DNA of 52,132 bases, from contig CAJOHG010000006.1 of assembly GCA_905234395.1 (NCBI GenBank), positions 1 through 52,132 of the forward strand. Direction: 5' to 3'. The stretch's first letter is position 1. Every line of letters starts with the position of its first letter. This document shows positions 1 through 7,968 of the stretch, piece after piece. The notes beneath the pieces were generated by a model. The model made no database searches. It was not told the DNA's origin and saw only the letters and a list, made by a program, of their open reading frames with translations. The position numbers were made by a program, and so were the translations under genes. The stretch is from an uncultured Selenomonadaceae bacterium (GTDB lineage Bacteria > Bacillota > Negativicutes > Selenomonadales > Selenomonadaceae).

Positions 1-32
1 AAAAAACCTCCGACGCTTGCCGAAGGTTTTTT
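1..32. terminator. Rho-independent-type hairpin at window edge
   Basis: A stem with one mismatch (aaaaaacctccg / cgaaggtttttt) around a short loop is flanked by an A-run on the left and a T-run on the right, so it could end transcription on either strand. The gene it serves lies outside the window or is the small minus-strand ORF at 81-269. Confidence 0.7.
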
Positions 33-80
33 ATCGGGAAAGTTCCTTATTGTGAGGTTTTAACATGTCAGTCAAAAATT

Positions 81-269
81 TTATTGCTGATTATCGTTTG
101 AATGCTTTATACGTCTGCTTATAAGCTTTAAAAACATTTCATCACCAACATACAGGCTTCCAAAATCATCTTCAGGAAAAATCTTATCGGAATCTTCTTT
201 TTCAGTGTCTGAATTTGAATTTTTGTCTTCGCAACGATTAAATTTGTCTTTCACAGTTAAAAACTCCAT
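81..269 (-). CDS. Small hypothetical acidic protein (62 aa)
   Basis: A 62-codon ORF from an ATG at 269. The product is rich in Asp, Glu, Lys, Asn and Ser, with no membrane segment and no motif I recognise. No clear ribosome binding site precedes the ATG. It sits between the hairpin at 1-32 and a diverging promoter candidate for the 453 gene. The composition looks protein-like, but with neither an RBS nor a recognisable family it may be spurious or the tail of a decayed gene. Confidence 0.3.
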   Translation of the reverse strand: MEFLTVKDKFNRCEDKNSNSDTEKEDSDKIFPEDDFGSLYVGDEMFLKLISRRIKHSNDNQQ

Positions 270-405
270 TATCAGCGAAAAAAATCCCGCCGCTTACTTA
301 GAGAAGACGAGATTTTTCCGTTAGCGCAGTTAGTAAAACCGGAATATTGGCGAAAACATTATAAAAAAAAAAACGGTTGTCAATCCCTTGAAAGAGTTTT
401 TTTAG

Positions 406-434
406 TTAATTTTTTGGCTTGAATCATTTAAAAT
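406..434 (+). promoter_or_regulatory. Candidate sigma-70 promoter for the DUF1659/DUF2922 cluster
   Basis: TTAATT (406-411), a 17-base spacer and TAAAAT (429-434) lie about 20 bases before the start codon at 453. The -35 box is weak. The rest of the 270-452 gap is AT-rich with long A and T runs and shows no gene. Confidence 0.45.
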
Positions 435-452
435 AGCGGCGAGGTGGTTAAT

Positions 453-677
453 ATGACTTACGAATTTACAACTAATAAGGTCGGAAAGATTACTTTGAAC
501 AATTTCAGGTCATACGGCAAGACTTTGACACTTCACGGCGTAGATGCGCAACAATCGGACGCCAATATCATTATCGGCGGCGTAAATCAGCTCCTTTCAA
601 TCGTAAATTTTCAAAATCAATGCGATCCGGAAGATGCAGTAAGGATGGTGAATCAAAATGTCGTCGCGAACGAATAA
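453..677 (+). CDS. DUF1659-like small protein
   Basis: A 74-aa protein. I chose the ATG at 453 because the GAGGTGG ribosome binding site lies just before it, whereas the in-frame GTG at 444 is part of that site. Its architecture (short beta segments, then a helix ending PEDAVRMVNQ) resembles the DUF1659 family of small Firmicutes proteins, which are commonly encoded next to DUF2922 proteins. Its stop codon overlaps the ATG of the next gene by one base, the same arrangement as between the third and fourth genes here. Function is unknown. It is the only member of the four-gene array with an open frame. Confidence 0.6.
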   Translation: MTYEFTTNKVGKITLNNFRSYGKTLTLHGVDAQQSDANIIIGGVNQLLSIVNFQNQCDPEDAVRMVNQNVVANE

Positions 678-902
678 TGTTGTCGTCACTTTGCTCATAA
701 TGACGGCGATGAAAGAAATATTACATTTGAAGGCGTCGCCAGCGCAGATTTGTCTTCAGTCAAGGCAAAAATCCGATCGATTAACGCAAATGCCAATAAC
801 GAATAGGAAAATTTCTACAAAACGTTCGTATCGGACGATGACGAGTCTGTTGTAAGCATTTCTGAATGCAAAATCGTTTGTACCGGAGAGGATGTGATTT
901 AA
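677..902 (+). pseudogene. DUF2922-like small gene, broken by frameshift and stop
   Basis: The ATG at 677 overlaps the previous stop. After seven codons the frame closes. Shifting by one base near 698 restores a coding-like frame (NDGDERNITFEGVASADL), which is then cut by an in-frame TAG at 804-806 and continues sensibly to the TAA at 900-902. Its position after a DUF1659-like gene and its beta-strand plus GVASADLSSVKAKI helix pattern suggest a DUF2922-like protein. Two independent lesions argue for real decay rather than one sequencing error. Confidence 0.55.
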
Positions 903-903
903 A

Positions 904-1087
904 GTGGCTAAAATCAGCATAGAAATTGAAACTGTGGCTGCAAACGACAAAAAATAAGATAAATATCAGTTACATCAATCCGCAAGCGACAAATAAGAAA
1001 TTTGGACAATTCGTGCAGATGTTAATCGATTTGACGACCGATAGCTACGTCGAAACAAAGAAAATCACGAAAGAGAGCGTGGAATAA
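904..1087 (+). pseudogene. DUF1659-like small gene with a frameshift
   Basis: A GTG at 904 opens VAKISIEIETVAANDKK, which ends at a TAA inside the run caaaaaataag near 950. Reading past one extra base gives INPQATNKKFGQFVQML and so on to the TAA at 1085-1087. The INPxATNxxFxxFxxxL core is typical of DUF1659. A homopolymer-associated indel could be an assembly error, but both neighbours are broken too. The stop overlaps the next ATG by one base. Confidence 0.6.
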
Positions 1088-1328
1088 TGGCTAATATCGT
1101 AAAAAATTTGTCGTCTTTGGTCATTGAATGCGTCTTTTTGGACAGTGACACGCGAACAATCACATTGAAGAAACCGCGCAATGATGTTTCGTCGGTGACA
1201 TTGAAAATTTGGAAACATTCATGCAGACGAACAATATAATAATTGGAGATCGCGATTTATCAGACTTTCGGAAGATAAAACGAGCCGTTAAACGTGATAC
1301 AACGACGACTTACCTTGATTTGAGCTAA
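1087..1328 (+). pseudogene. DUF2922-like small gene with a frameshift
   Basis: The ATG at 1087 opens a frame whose first part (FLDSDTRTITLKKPRND) matches the DUF2922 pattern of a strand, a KxxTLxxPxxD turn and a helix. A one-base shift near 1201-1206 is needed to continue into ENLETFMQTNNIIIGDRDLS and on to RDTTTTYLDLS before the TAA at 1326-1328. The C-terminal DTTTTYLDL is characteristic of DUF2922 ends. It is the last gene before the terminator at 1334. Confidence 0.6.
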
Positions 1329-1333
1329 AAAAA

Positions 1334-1361
1334 GCCTCGAAGTTGATTCGAGGCATTTTTT
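1334..1361 (+). terminator. Rho-independent terminator
   Basis: A perfect eight-base stem, GCCTCGAA / TTCGAGGC (1334-1341 with 1347-1354), a five-base loop and a T-run follow six bases after the DUF2922-like stop codon. Confidence 0.9.
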
Positions 1362-1391
1362 ATTCTATAATCAGATTTAGAGGTGGTTTAT

Positions 1392-2264
1392 ATGGAAAAT
1401 CGAACTTTAAGAATGACAATTCCGCAATGGCAAGGCGGCATTAATCCGGATTATGTTTTTGGGGCTGAACTTTTAGAAAAAATTGCTCCGCAGTCCGCAA
1501 ATCTTCAAGAATCTGTCACAATCGCTGTTGACAGAGATTTTTCAAGACCATTGCAAGAAATTGACGGCGTTTTGGGCGGCGACCAACTTATTAAACAGAT
1601 ATCGGAAGAATGGAAAGTATTAAATGAGAAAAATCCGACAAAAATTATTGTTTTTGGCGGTGATTGCGCTGTAACTCAAGTTCCATTCGATTATCTAAGC
1701 GGAATTTACGGCGATAAATTGGGAATGATTTGGCTTGACGCCCATCCGGACATTTCCGATACAAAAACTTCTTCTCACTTGCATGAAATGGTTTGCGCTA
1801 ACCTTTTGGGGCAAAATATGAGTTCACCTGTCACGAAAGTTAAAAATCCTATCTCGCCAAAGCGTATGATTTACGCAGGATTGATTGAGGAAGACCTTCG
1901 TCCCATGGATATGGCTTGCAAAACGCTCGGAATAAGAATTTTATCACCCAAAAAGCTTGCTGAAGACAATTTTGAGCTTATTTCTTGGATAAAAGCGGAA
2001 AAAATCGAATATGTTTGCGTTCATTGGGATTTGGACGTGCTTACACCAGAAGATTTTCGCTCGATTTATCCTGCAGAGCCTCACACGCGAATTTCCGATT
2101 TTCCTGCCGCTGTCGGTCGTATGTCTCTCGAAAATGTCGCAAAAACAATAAATGCGGCGTCTGAAGCAGCTGAATTGGTAGGAATTTCAATTACTGAACA
2201 TCTTCCTTGGGATTCTTTACGATTGCGCAAGACAATGCAAAATATTTCTATATTCAACGCTTAA
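1392..2264 (+). CDS. Arginase/agmatinase-family (ureohydrolase) protein
   Basis: A 290-aa protein from the ATG at 1392, preceded by GAGGTGG; the in-frame GTG at 1383 lies within the RBS. Family motifs are in order: VFGGDCAV near residue 90, WLDAHPDI near 115, HWDLDVLTPEDF near 215 and SITEHLPWD near the C-terminus. These give most of the Mn-binding Asp and His ligands and the C-terminal Glu. The usual GGDH is GGDC, so the first histidine ligand is a cysteine, as in an arginase-like subfamily of Firmicutes. Substrate (arginine, agmatine, formiminoglutamate or another guanidino compound) cannot be decided. The gene follows directly after a terminator and is probably transcribed alone. Confidence 0.8.
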   Translation: MENRTLRMTIPQWQGGINPDYVFGAELLEKIAPQSANLQESVTIAVDRDFSRPLQEIDGVLGGDQLIKQISEEWKVLNEKNPTKIIVFGGDCAVTQVPFDYLSGIYGDKLGMIWLDAHPDISDTKTSSHLHEMVCANLLGQNMSSPVTKVKNPISPKRMIYAGLIEEDLRPMDMACKTLGIRILSPKKLAEDNFELISWIKAEKIEYVCVHWDLDVLTPEDFRSIYPAEPHTRISDFPAAVGRMSLENVAKTINAASEAAELVGISITEHLPWDSLRLRKTMQNISIFNA

Positions 2265-2288
2265 AATTTTGATGAAAGGATTGAGATT

Positions 2289-2444
2289 ATGGAAAAATCG
2301 CAACGAAACATCTCCAACGCCAAACTTTTGCTCGAAAATGCAATGCCCAGTCAAAATTATGAATTGATGAGGCAACTTTTAACGCCCGATGCAACTATTA
2401 TAAGCAAATTATCCTTTAATCACTTCAAATCGCGAAAAATATAA
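2289..2444 (+). pseudogene. 5' fragment of a SnoaL-like (ester cyclase) gene
   Basis: An ATG at 2289 with AAAGGA eight bases upstream opens a 51-codon ORF whose N-terminus (NISNAKLLLENAMPSQNYEL) resembles SnoaL-like/ester-cyclase proteins, which normally run to about 130-150 aa. The frame ends at 2444 after a tail that does not fit the family. The ORF overlaps the 3' end of a truncated minus-strand gene, so the pair probably marks a recombination junction. The family call is from resemblance only. Confidence 0.45.
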
Positions 2445-2671
2445 GTTCTGCTTAGATTTAGAGTGCCTGCAAGCTGTTCTTTAGTGATTCTAAGCCCTTG
2501 AATGCCTTCGTCGGGCTGATTTAGTGCGATGTAGAAGAAAATTTTAATTGCGGAGTGATAAGGAGCTTCATTTAAGAGATTGAAAACGTTTTTATCGACA
2601 GAAATCATGTCGAACGCCCTTTCAAGTGATTTTAGCAGGTTGAAATGCTGATTGAAAGCGCAAAAGTCCAA
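2420..2671 (-). pseudogene. Truncated helix-turn-helix regulator fragment
   Basis: An 83-codon ORF. The last third (ITKEQLAGTLNLSRTYIFRD) looks like the first two helices of a winged helix-turn-helix, as in Crp/Fnr regulators, but the protein stops just after the recognition helix and lacks the wing. The preceding part could be the dimerisation helix of such a regulator. Its 3' end overlaps the convergent fragment at 2289-2444. Both ends appear incomplete. Confidence 0.4.
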
Positions 2672-2704
2672 AGCCTAAATATGGGATTCACGATTTGAAA
2701 AAAT

Positions 2705-3661
2705 TCAATGGTGTACGCCGTAAAGTTCGCTCAAGATTTTTATGCGCCGCGCCCAATTCAAATGGCATTTAATTTCGTTCATGCGCGAGCCGTCGGAACT
2801 TTTCATCACTCCATGCGTTGTCGATTGCCAATTCAATAAAATTTTCGCGTCGTCAAGGTCAGTTTGCGAAACTTTCATGCTGTCGAAGATAATCGGAAGT
2901 TGCGCGGGATGAATTGCCGTTTTTCCGATGAAACCGTTTGCTCTGTCAAGTTCAAGTTCGCGTTTCAGACCTCTAGCCCATGCACCGCCGTTGTCTCCGT
3001 TAAAATAATTCCACACGGAGCCGGAAACGACGTAATCTTTGGCGAAAACGTTCAAAATATCAATCAGCACGTCGCGAACAATGCCGATGTCGTAAATCGT
3101 CTGGTTGATGTTGCGGCGCAGACCGTAAAGTTTGCAAAAATCGTTGACGCCGACGCGAATATTTAAAATCAGCGGTTTTATCTCGTCGAAAGCCTGTTTT
3201 AGCGATAAAATTTCTGTGCGACGTGTCAAAAGACTTGCGACGCGTTCACTTTCCAACGTTGGCATGATGTAAATCGGTTCGGAGCTTGCGTCGTTGATTG
3301 ACTTTGCGATTTGAATGAAACTGCCGATGTTTTGCATGTCGACTTTCGGCAAAATGTAGCCCGTCAAAATTTTTGAGCGATAACCGATTGATTCGTGAAA
3401 AATTTCCAGATGACGCGGCGAACGAATCCTCACGAAGATTAACGGCAGATTTTCTACGTTTTCGAGCTGATTCAGAATGATTTTTAGCGACTCTTCTGCC
3501 GCGTCGAGCGAATTGTCTTGAATTGAATCTTCCAAACAAAAAGCCGCTGAATTTAGTTGCGGCAATTTGTTGGCTGAAATTTTTTGGACGATATTTTTTT
3601 GGAAGGCGGGCATATAGAGAAGTCCGCCGACTTTGTATTGCAAAATTTCTTTGTCGAGCAT
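2705..3661 (-). CDS. HpcH/HpaI-type C-C-bond lyase of the Ter-associated family
   Basis: A 318-aa TIM-barrel protein of the CitE/HpcH-like superfamily. The start is the ATG at 3661, which has GGAGG six bases upstream; the longer frame to 3703 lacks a site. GGLLYMPA, AAFCLEDSI, LPLIFVRIRS, YILPKVD, IYIMPTLES, RVGVNDFCKLYG and GKTAIHPAQ give the expected acidic metal-binding and phosphate or acyl-binding positions. The pattern matches the C-C_Bond_Lyase group found in tellurium-resistance-like (Ter) stress operons, and a TerD gene lies at the other end of the window. It is probably the last gene of the minus-strand operon starting at 9885. The substrate is unknown. Confidence 0.7.
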   Translation of the reverse strand: MLDKEILQYKVGGLLYMPAFQKNIVQKISANKLPQLNSAAFCLEDSIQDNSLDAAEESLKIILNQLENVENLPLIFVRIRSPRHLEIFHESIGYRSKILTGYILPKVDMQNIGSFIQIAKSINDASSEPIYIMPTLESERVASLLTRRTEILSLKQAFDEIKPLILNIRVGVNDFCKLYGLRRNINQTIYDIGIVRDVLIDILNVFAKDYVVSGSVWNYFNGDNGGAWARGLKRELELDRANGFIGKTAIHPAQLPIIFDSMKVSQTDLDDAKILLNWQSTTHGVMKSSDGSRMNEIKCHLNWARRIKILSELYGVHH

Positions 3662-3725
3662 TGGTGCCTCCGTGAATTTTTTTATGAATTCTACAGGAGG
3701 CAATAAACGTTGTCAATGACGCTTG

Positions 3726-4508
3726 TCATAGTTCGATAATTCCGAAAGCGATTGAGCTGTATTTTCCGCCGCCAACGATTTCAAAGCCGAGCCGAGCAAA
3801 TTCCGTGCTGCCCGAATGTTCTTTCATGACGACGCGATTTTTGGCTACTCGACACGCCTCGCGGACAATCTCTGCAGTCAACGGACGATTATCGGCAAGC
3901 GGACGAATCGGATTGAGCCCGGAACTTTTTTCAATCGGTTTTCTAAACATCGGATCGAAATAAACCGCGTCAAAGGAATTTCCCGCGCAATTTGTCAGAT
4001 AGTCGCGACAATCGGCGTTGACGACTTCGACGCGGCGCATTGCGTCCAAAATGTGCGGGCTGTCGTCGGAAAAATTTTTCAAACCGTGGTTGACGACGGT
4101 AAAAATCAGCGGATCTTTTTCCAGAGCGACGACCTTGCCCGAATTGCCGACGACGTAACTTGCAACGATTGAATCACTTCCTAAACCAAGCGTGCAGTCC
4201 AAAACTTTTGAGCCGGCAGAAATTTTCAGCGCGTCAATCAATCTGTCGCCTTCGCCGCCGCGCAGATTTTTGATTCGCAAATGTGCTGTGTTCGGATGAA
4301 AAAACAATTCGCCGTTGGAAGTGACGACGCTCAACGAATTTTTTTTGACGAGCAGAATATTTTCGACGCCGTGAATTTTTTTCAGCTTATCGAACGAAAA
4401 ATCCTCGCGCTGAATAAATTTTCCGCCGAGTTTGCGCGACAACTCATCAGCAAAAATTTCAGTCGCAGAATCGGGCTTGCGAATCGTCGTCACGATAAAG
4501 TTTGACAT
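3726..4508 (-). CDS. Class I SAM-dependent methyltransferase, RsmJ-like
   Basis: A 260-aa protein starting at the ATG at 4508 (GGAGGG just upstream); the upstream extension to 4712 only overlaps the preceding gene. The methyltransferase core has VLDCTLGLGSDSIVAS (SAM-binding glycine loop), VVALEKDP (acidic residue ending strand 2) and FDAVYFDPMF. The DPMF tetrad is typical of the family of RsmJ, which methylates G1516 of 16S rRNA. An N-terminal 90-residue segment precedes the core. The gene begins 17 bases after the DUF2142 gene, so the two are co-transcribed. The target RNA is inferred only. Confidence 0.7.
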   Translation of the reverse strand: MSNFIVTTIRKPDSATEIFADELSRKLGGKFIQREDFSFDKLKKIHGVENILLVKKNSLSVVTSNGELFFHPNTAHLRIKNLRGGEGDRLIDALKISAGSKVLDCTLGLGSDSIVASYVVGNSGKVVALEKDPLIFTVVNHGLKNFSDDSPHILDAMRRVEVVNADCRDYLTNCAGNSFDAVYFDPMFRKPIEKSSGLNPIRPLADNRPLTAEIVREACRVAKNRVVMKEHSGSTEFARLGFEIVGGGKYSSIAFGIIEL

Positions 4509-4525
4509 GTTCCCTCCAAAAGTTT

Positions 4526-5980
4526 TCAGTAGAAACGCGAAAAGGTTATACAGACCGTTGACGCCGCGCAGAAAATTCCAATCAGCAACGCAAAAAAATT
4601 CGCGAACTTCGGCGGCTCGAACAATGATAAACTGCTCAACGTCAGCAACGCAATCGGAATGAAGTAACGACCTTGCACGCCGGCTATCACGTCCGCGCCG
4701 ACAGGTGACCAAACGAGATATTCAACCGCGAAAATTCCCAACGCCGTGATGAACGCCGCAAACAACATTATCAGCCGCTCAATCAAACTCAACCGCAACT
4801 TTCCGAATGACGCCGCGATTATCAGCACCGCCGCACAGCCGACGTAAAAAATTTTCGGGAAGTAGACGTTGACGATGCCGAGCACTCCGAAAAATGTTTT
4901 CGCGAACCAAATATCGGGATGCGCCAAAGTTTTCAGGAACGCGATAAAAAATTCCGTCGGGTGTGTGAGAATGAAATTTTTCTGCGCGGCAACGTCAATG
5001 CCGTCAAGTCCCATATAAAAGCCCGTGAACAGCGGAATTTGTCCAAAATCGCTTGAAACGTAAATCCACGCCGTCGAAACCAATAATTCCGTCGCCAACA
5101 AAAAAATTCCCGTGCCGATAAATTTTGCCGTCGATTTGAATCGTTCGCGCGGAATTAAAAAGTACAGCAACAAAATCGCGCCGTAAACTTGTTTCAGCAA
5201 GCCGAGTGCGATTGACAAAATTATCAGCCCGAAAATTTCTGCAACGGTTATTCGCGCCGAAATTTTCCGCAACGACAAAATCCACGCCGTTGACAGAAAA
5301 CATACACCATAAATCACGGCGTCGGCGGAAATTGACGCGACCTCGATTAAAAACATCGGCATTGATGCCAGCAAAAATATAAGCAGTTTTTTTTCAGGCA
5401 AAAGTTTCATCGACAGATAAACGCACGTCGCCGCGAAAATCAGCGCGCTCAAGCTCATCGCGTAGTAAATCGTTCCCGCAGTCAAATTCAGCTGTCGACC
5501 GATAAACGCCGTGACTGCTTGCGGAAAATATGCCGGCGGCGAGTAAGAACCCGTGTTCGGTATCAAATGCCACTCCGTCGCGTCGAGATTCAGCGGCGCA
5601 GATAAAAATTTTTTCATCGCGTCGAAATTTATCGCGTGGAATTTGTTCACAACGTCCAGCACAAATTCAGACGGCATCATTGAGCGCGGAGTCTCTGCCA
5701 CGAAAAATTTTTCGTCTTCGGCGTTGAGTGTGACCTTTTGCCCTCTGCATGACCATCGCACTTGATCTTTAGTCGTCGGATTATCGCCGCGTTCAATCGC
5801 TCGAACTTGAGCCGTTTCCGATAAAAATTTTCCTTCCGATATTTGCCAGGCGCGCGCGAAGTGATTTATTTCGTCGGCGACTTGATAGGGCGGCGTGACG
5901 ATTCTCACGGCGATTGCGAAAATCAAAATCAGTCCGACTGCAACAAGCTCGAAATTCCGTTCCAAATTTTTCAGCAACAA
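4526..5980 (-). CDS. DUF2142-family polytopic membrane protein
   Basis: A 484-aa protein with about ten hydrophobic segments. The N-terminal PPYQVADEINHFARAWQ after the first membrane helix is the hallmark of DUF2142, a family with GT-C glycosyltransferase-like topology often encoded near cell-surface polysaccharide genes. The start is a TTG at 5980 with AAGGAG five bases before it. It lies 13 bases downstream of the second diguanylate cyclase and 17 upstream of the methyltransferase. A role in surface glycan assembly is inference. Confidence 0.7.
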   Translation of the reverse strand: MLLKNLERNFELVAVGLILIFAIAVRIVTPPYQVADEINHFARAWQISEGKFLSETAQVRAIERGDNPTTKDQVRWSCRGQKVTLNAEDEKFFVAETPRSMMPSEFVLDVVNKFHAINFDAMKKFLSAPLNLDATEWHLIPNTGSYSPPAYFPQAVTAFIGRQLNLTAGTIYYAMSLSALIFAATCVYLSMKLLPEKKLLIFLLASMPMFLIEVASISADAVIYGVCFLSTAWILSLRKISARITVAEIFGLIILSIALGLLKQVYGAILLLYFLIPRERFKSTAKFIGTGIFLLATELLVSTAWIYVSSDFGQIPLFTGFYMGLDGIDVAAQKNFILTHPTEFFIAFLKTLAHPDIWFAKTFFGVLGIVNVYFPKIFYVGCAAVLIIAASFGKLRLSLIERLIMLFAAFITALGIFAVEYLVWSPVGADVIAGVQGRYFIPIALLTLSSLSLFEPPKFANFFALLIGIFCAASTVCITFSRFY

Positions 5981-5993
5981 AAATTCTCCTTAT

Positions 5994-7955
5994 CTAGTCC
6001 CTGCGATTAGCTTTCATCGCCAATTTGTTTTCATACATTAAGACATCGGCGCGTTTGAAAACTTCCTCGGCGGTCTTGTCGTGAACAGGCTCGTAATTTG
6101 CCACGCCGATTGCCGCAGAAATTTTTTCCCACGGCTCAAGCGTCTCGTCGGCATTTTTACGTTTCATTTCAAATGCAAATTGCGAACGGAAATATTTCAC
6201 GAGGGAAACCTTTTCGCCTTCGATAATCACGACAAATTCATCGCCGCCAATTCGATAAACATTTTCCGCGCCGAAAATCGCGCAAACAAATCGGCAGGCG
6301 TTGAGCAAGTACTCGTTGCCGCGTTCGTGCCCGTAGGTGTCGTTGACGCGTTTAAGAAAGTTTACGTCAATCATCACGATACAAAAGTGCGCACGGGCGG
6401 ACAAAATTTTTTTATTCAGCGCGGCAATTTCGCGGTCGTAAGAGGCTTTGTTCTTGACGCCCGTCAGCGAATCTTTGTAGGCAATTTCGTCCATTGCGGA
6501 AACTCGCACCTGCATATCGGCGACGACGGATTTGGCGCGTTGCAGATGTTCAAGGTAGCGAAAAACATTTTCCGTCGTCCGAATCAGCGCGGCGTATAAA
6601 TTTTCAATCTCGTCGCCGGTTTTTATGCGCAAATTTTTTAGCCGCTTGAAGTTTTTATTTCGAGACTCCTCGCTGTCGTAAGAAAAATTTTCCGCGCAAT
6701 AAGCCATCGTGTTGACGGGCAGAATCACGTTGTTTTCAATGAAGACGAGCCCGATAGCAAAGACAAATACAAAGCAACCCAAAAACAGCGCGAAAAGTTT
6801 TATCGTGAAAGTGCGGGTGTATTCGTTGAGAATGTTCATTGAAAAATCGATCGCGGCGTAACATTGGCACTTGCCGTTGACATCATAAACGGGTTTGTAC
6901 AGCGTGAGCAGATAACCGAAATTGTCATCGGCAATTATAGGCGGAATCGGTCTGCCGGCAATGAAATCGTCAAGATAAGGTCGTGCGCTCTCGTCAATCT
7001 CAACAAAATCGCCCGCCTGATCGCCTTCCATAGTCGACGTATTCAAATCGAAAACGACTTGGCAACCGCGCTTTGAAAATCTGTAGACGTAAAGATATTT
7101 GATGTCGGAGTTGCTGTTTTTCAGCGCGTAAAATTTTTCTTCGATCTCTTGATATCTGTCGTCTTCGCGCCCGAAATAAATGTAGTCGTCGACGCGGTCG
7201 GGATTAATTTCGCTGACCATGACCGCGACAAGTCCGTCAACGGTTTTAATGCGGTCGTCGCGTGCAAAATCTTTGAACAGCAGATAACTTATCAATGCCA
7301 CGGAAAATGACAACAGCAACGAGCTTAGCGTTAAAATCACGAGCATTTTCGTGCGCAGTGACGACGACAGATAATTTCGTTCGTCGGAAATGTGTTTCAT
7401 TTCGTCGGGCAAATGTGCCTGCTTGCGACCGAGGAAACGGAAAAAATTTTTTGTCTGCGGCGCAACGAATTTTATCAAGACAAATGCCACTGCGACCGCG
7501 AAGCCTTTGTCGAGAAGTTCATACGCGAAATTTTCCGAGAAGTCCATTCCGAATTCTTTAATCGGCTCAAGAACGTCGGTCACCTTCAAGAAAACTTTAA
7601 TCAGAAAATCGCAGCTGCTCGTTACGATTGTCAACATTGGTATCGCGGCGAGAGCTTTGCCGAAATTTTGGAAAAGACCTTTTCGCGCAAGAAACGTCGT
7701 GATTATCGCAACGGCAACGTTTACCGAACAGAAATACATTTGCGCCGGCTCGACGAAAGATTTTATGAGATTCGTGAAGAAACCGACCGCAATGCCCGGC
7801 AGATAGCCGCCAAGTGCCGCGATAAAAATTGTGCCGCTCGTGTCCAGAAAAAGTGGCAAATCAAATTTCGCCGCGACAAATGAGCCGAACAAATTCAAAA
7901 CGAGTGCCGCGCCGCAAAGTGAAATCACTGCCCGCAAATCTTTTCGTTCCGTCAT
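5994..7955 (-). CDS. Membrane diguanylate cyclase (second tandem copy)
   Basis: A 653-aa protein: five or six hydrophobic helices (about 10-165), a further helix near 207-228, a periplasmic CHASE/dCache-like sensor region (about 230-380), a helix near 390, a HAMP-like linker and a C-terminal GGDEF domain (about 490-650) with RIGGDEFVVI and NDTYGHERGN. It should make c-di-GMP from two GTP. No RxxD inhibitory site is visible before GGDEF. The N-terminal block (FLDTSGTIFIAALGGYLPG) resembles ECF-transporter S components. It closely parallels the upstream gene over its whole length, so the two arose by tandem duplication, and is spaced 13 bases from it. Confidence 0.85.
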   Translation of the reverse strand: MTERKDLRAVISLCGAALVLNLFGSFVAAKFDLPLFLDTSGTIFIAALGGYLPGIAVGFFTNLIKSFVEPAQMYFCSVNVAVAIITTFLARKGLFQNFGKALAAIPMLTIVTSSCDFLIKVFLKVTDVLEPIKEFGMDFSENFAYELLDKGFAVAVAFVLIKFVAPQTKNFFRFLGRKQAHLPDEMKHISDERNYLSSSLRTKMLVILTLSSLLLSFSVALISYLLFKDFARDDRIKTVDGLVAVMVSEINPDRVDDYIYFGREDDRYQEIEEKFYALKNSNSDIKYLYVYRFSKRGCQVVFDLNTSTMEGDQAGDFVEIDESARPYLDDFIAGRPIPPIIADDNFGYLLTLYKPVYDVNGKCQCYAAIDFSMNILNEYTRTFTIKLFALFLGCFVFVFAIGLVFIENNVILPVNTMAYCAENFSYDSEESRNKNFKRLKNLRIKTGDEIENLYAALIRTTENVFRYLEHLQRAKSVVADMQVRVSAMDEIAYKDSLTGVKNKASYDREIAALNKKILSARAHFCIVMIDVNFLKRVNDTYGHERGNEYLLNACRFVCAIFGAENVYRIGGDEFVVIIEGEKVSLVKYFRSQFAFEMKRKNADETLEPWEKISAAIGVANYEPVHDKTAEEVFKRADVLMYENKLAMKANRRD

Positions 7956-7968
7956 AAAATTTTCGCCT

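Noticed and set aside
3246..3716. 156-codon minus-strand ORF overlapping the lyase gene
   Set aside because: Out-of-frame shadow with Arg-rich nonsense composition.
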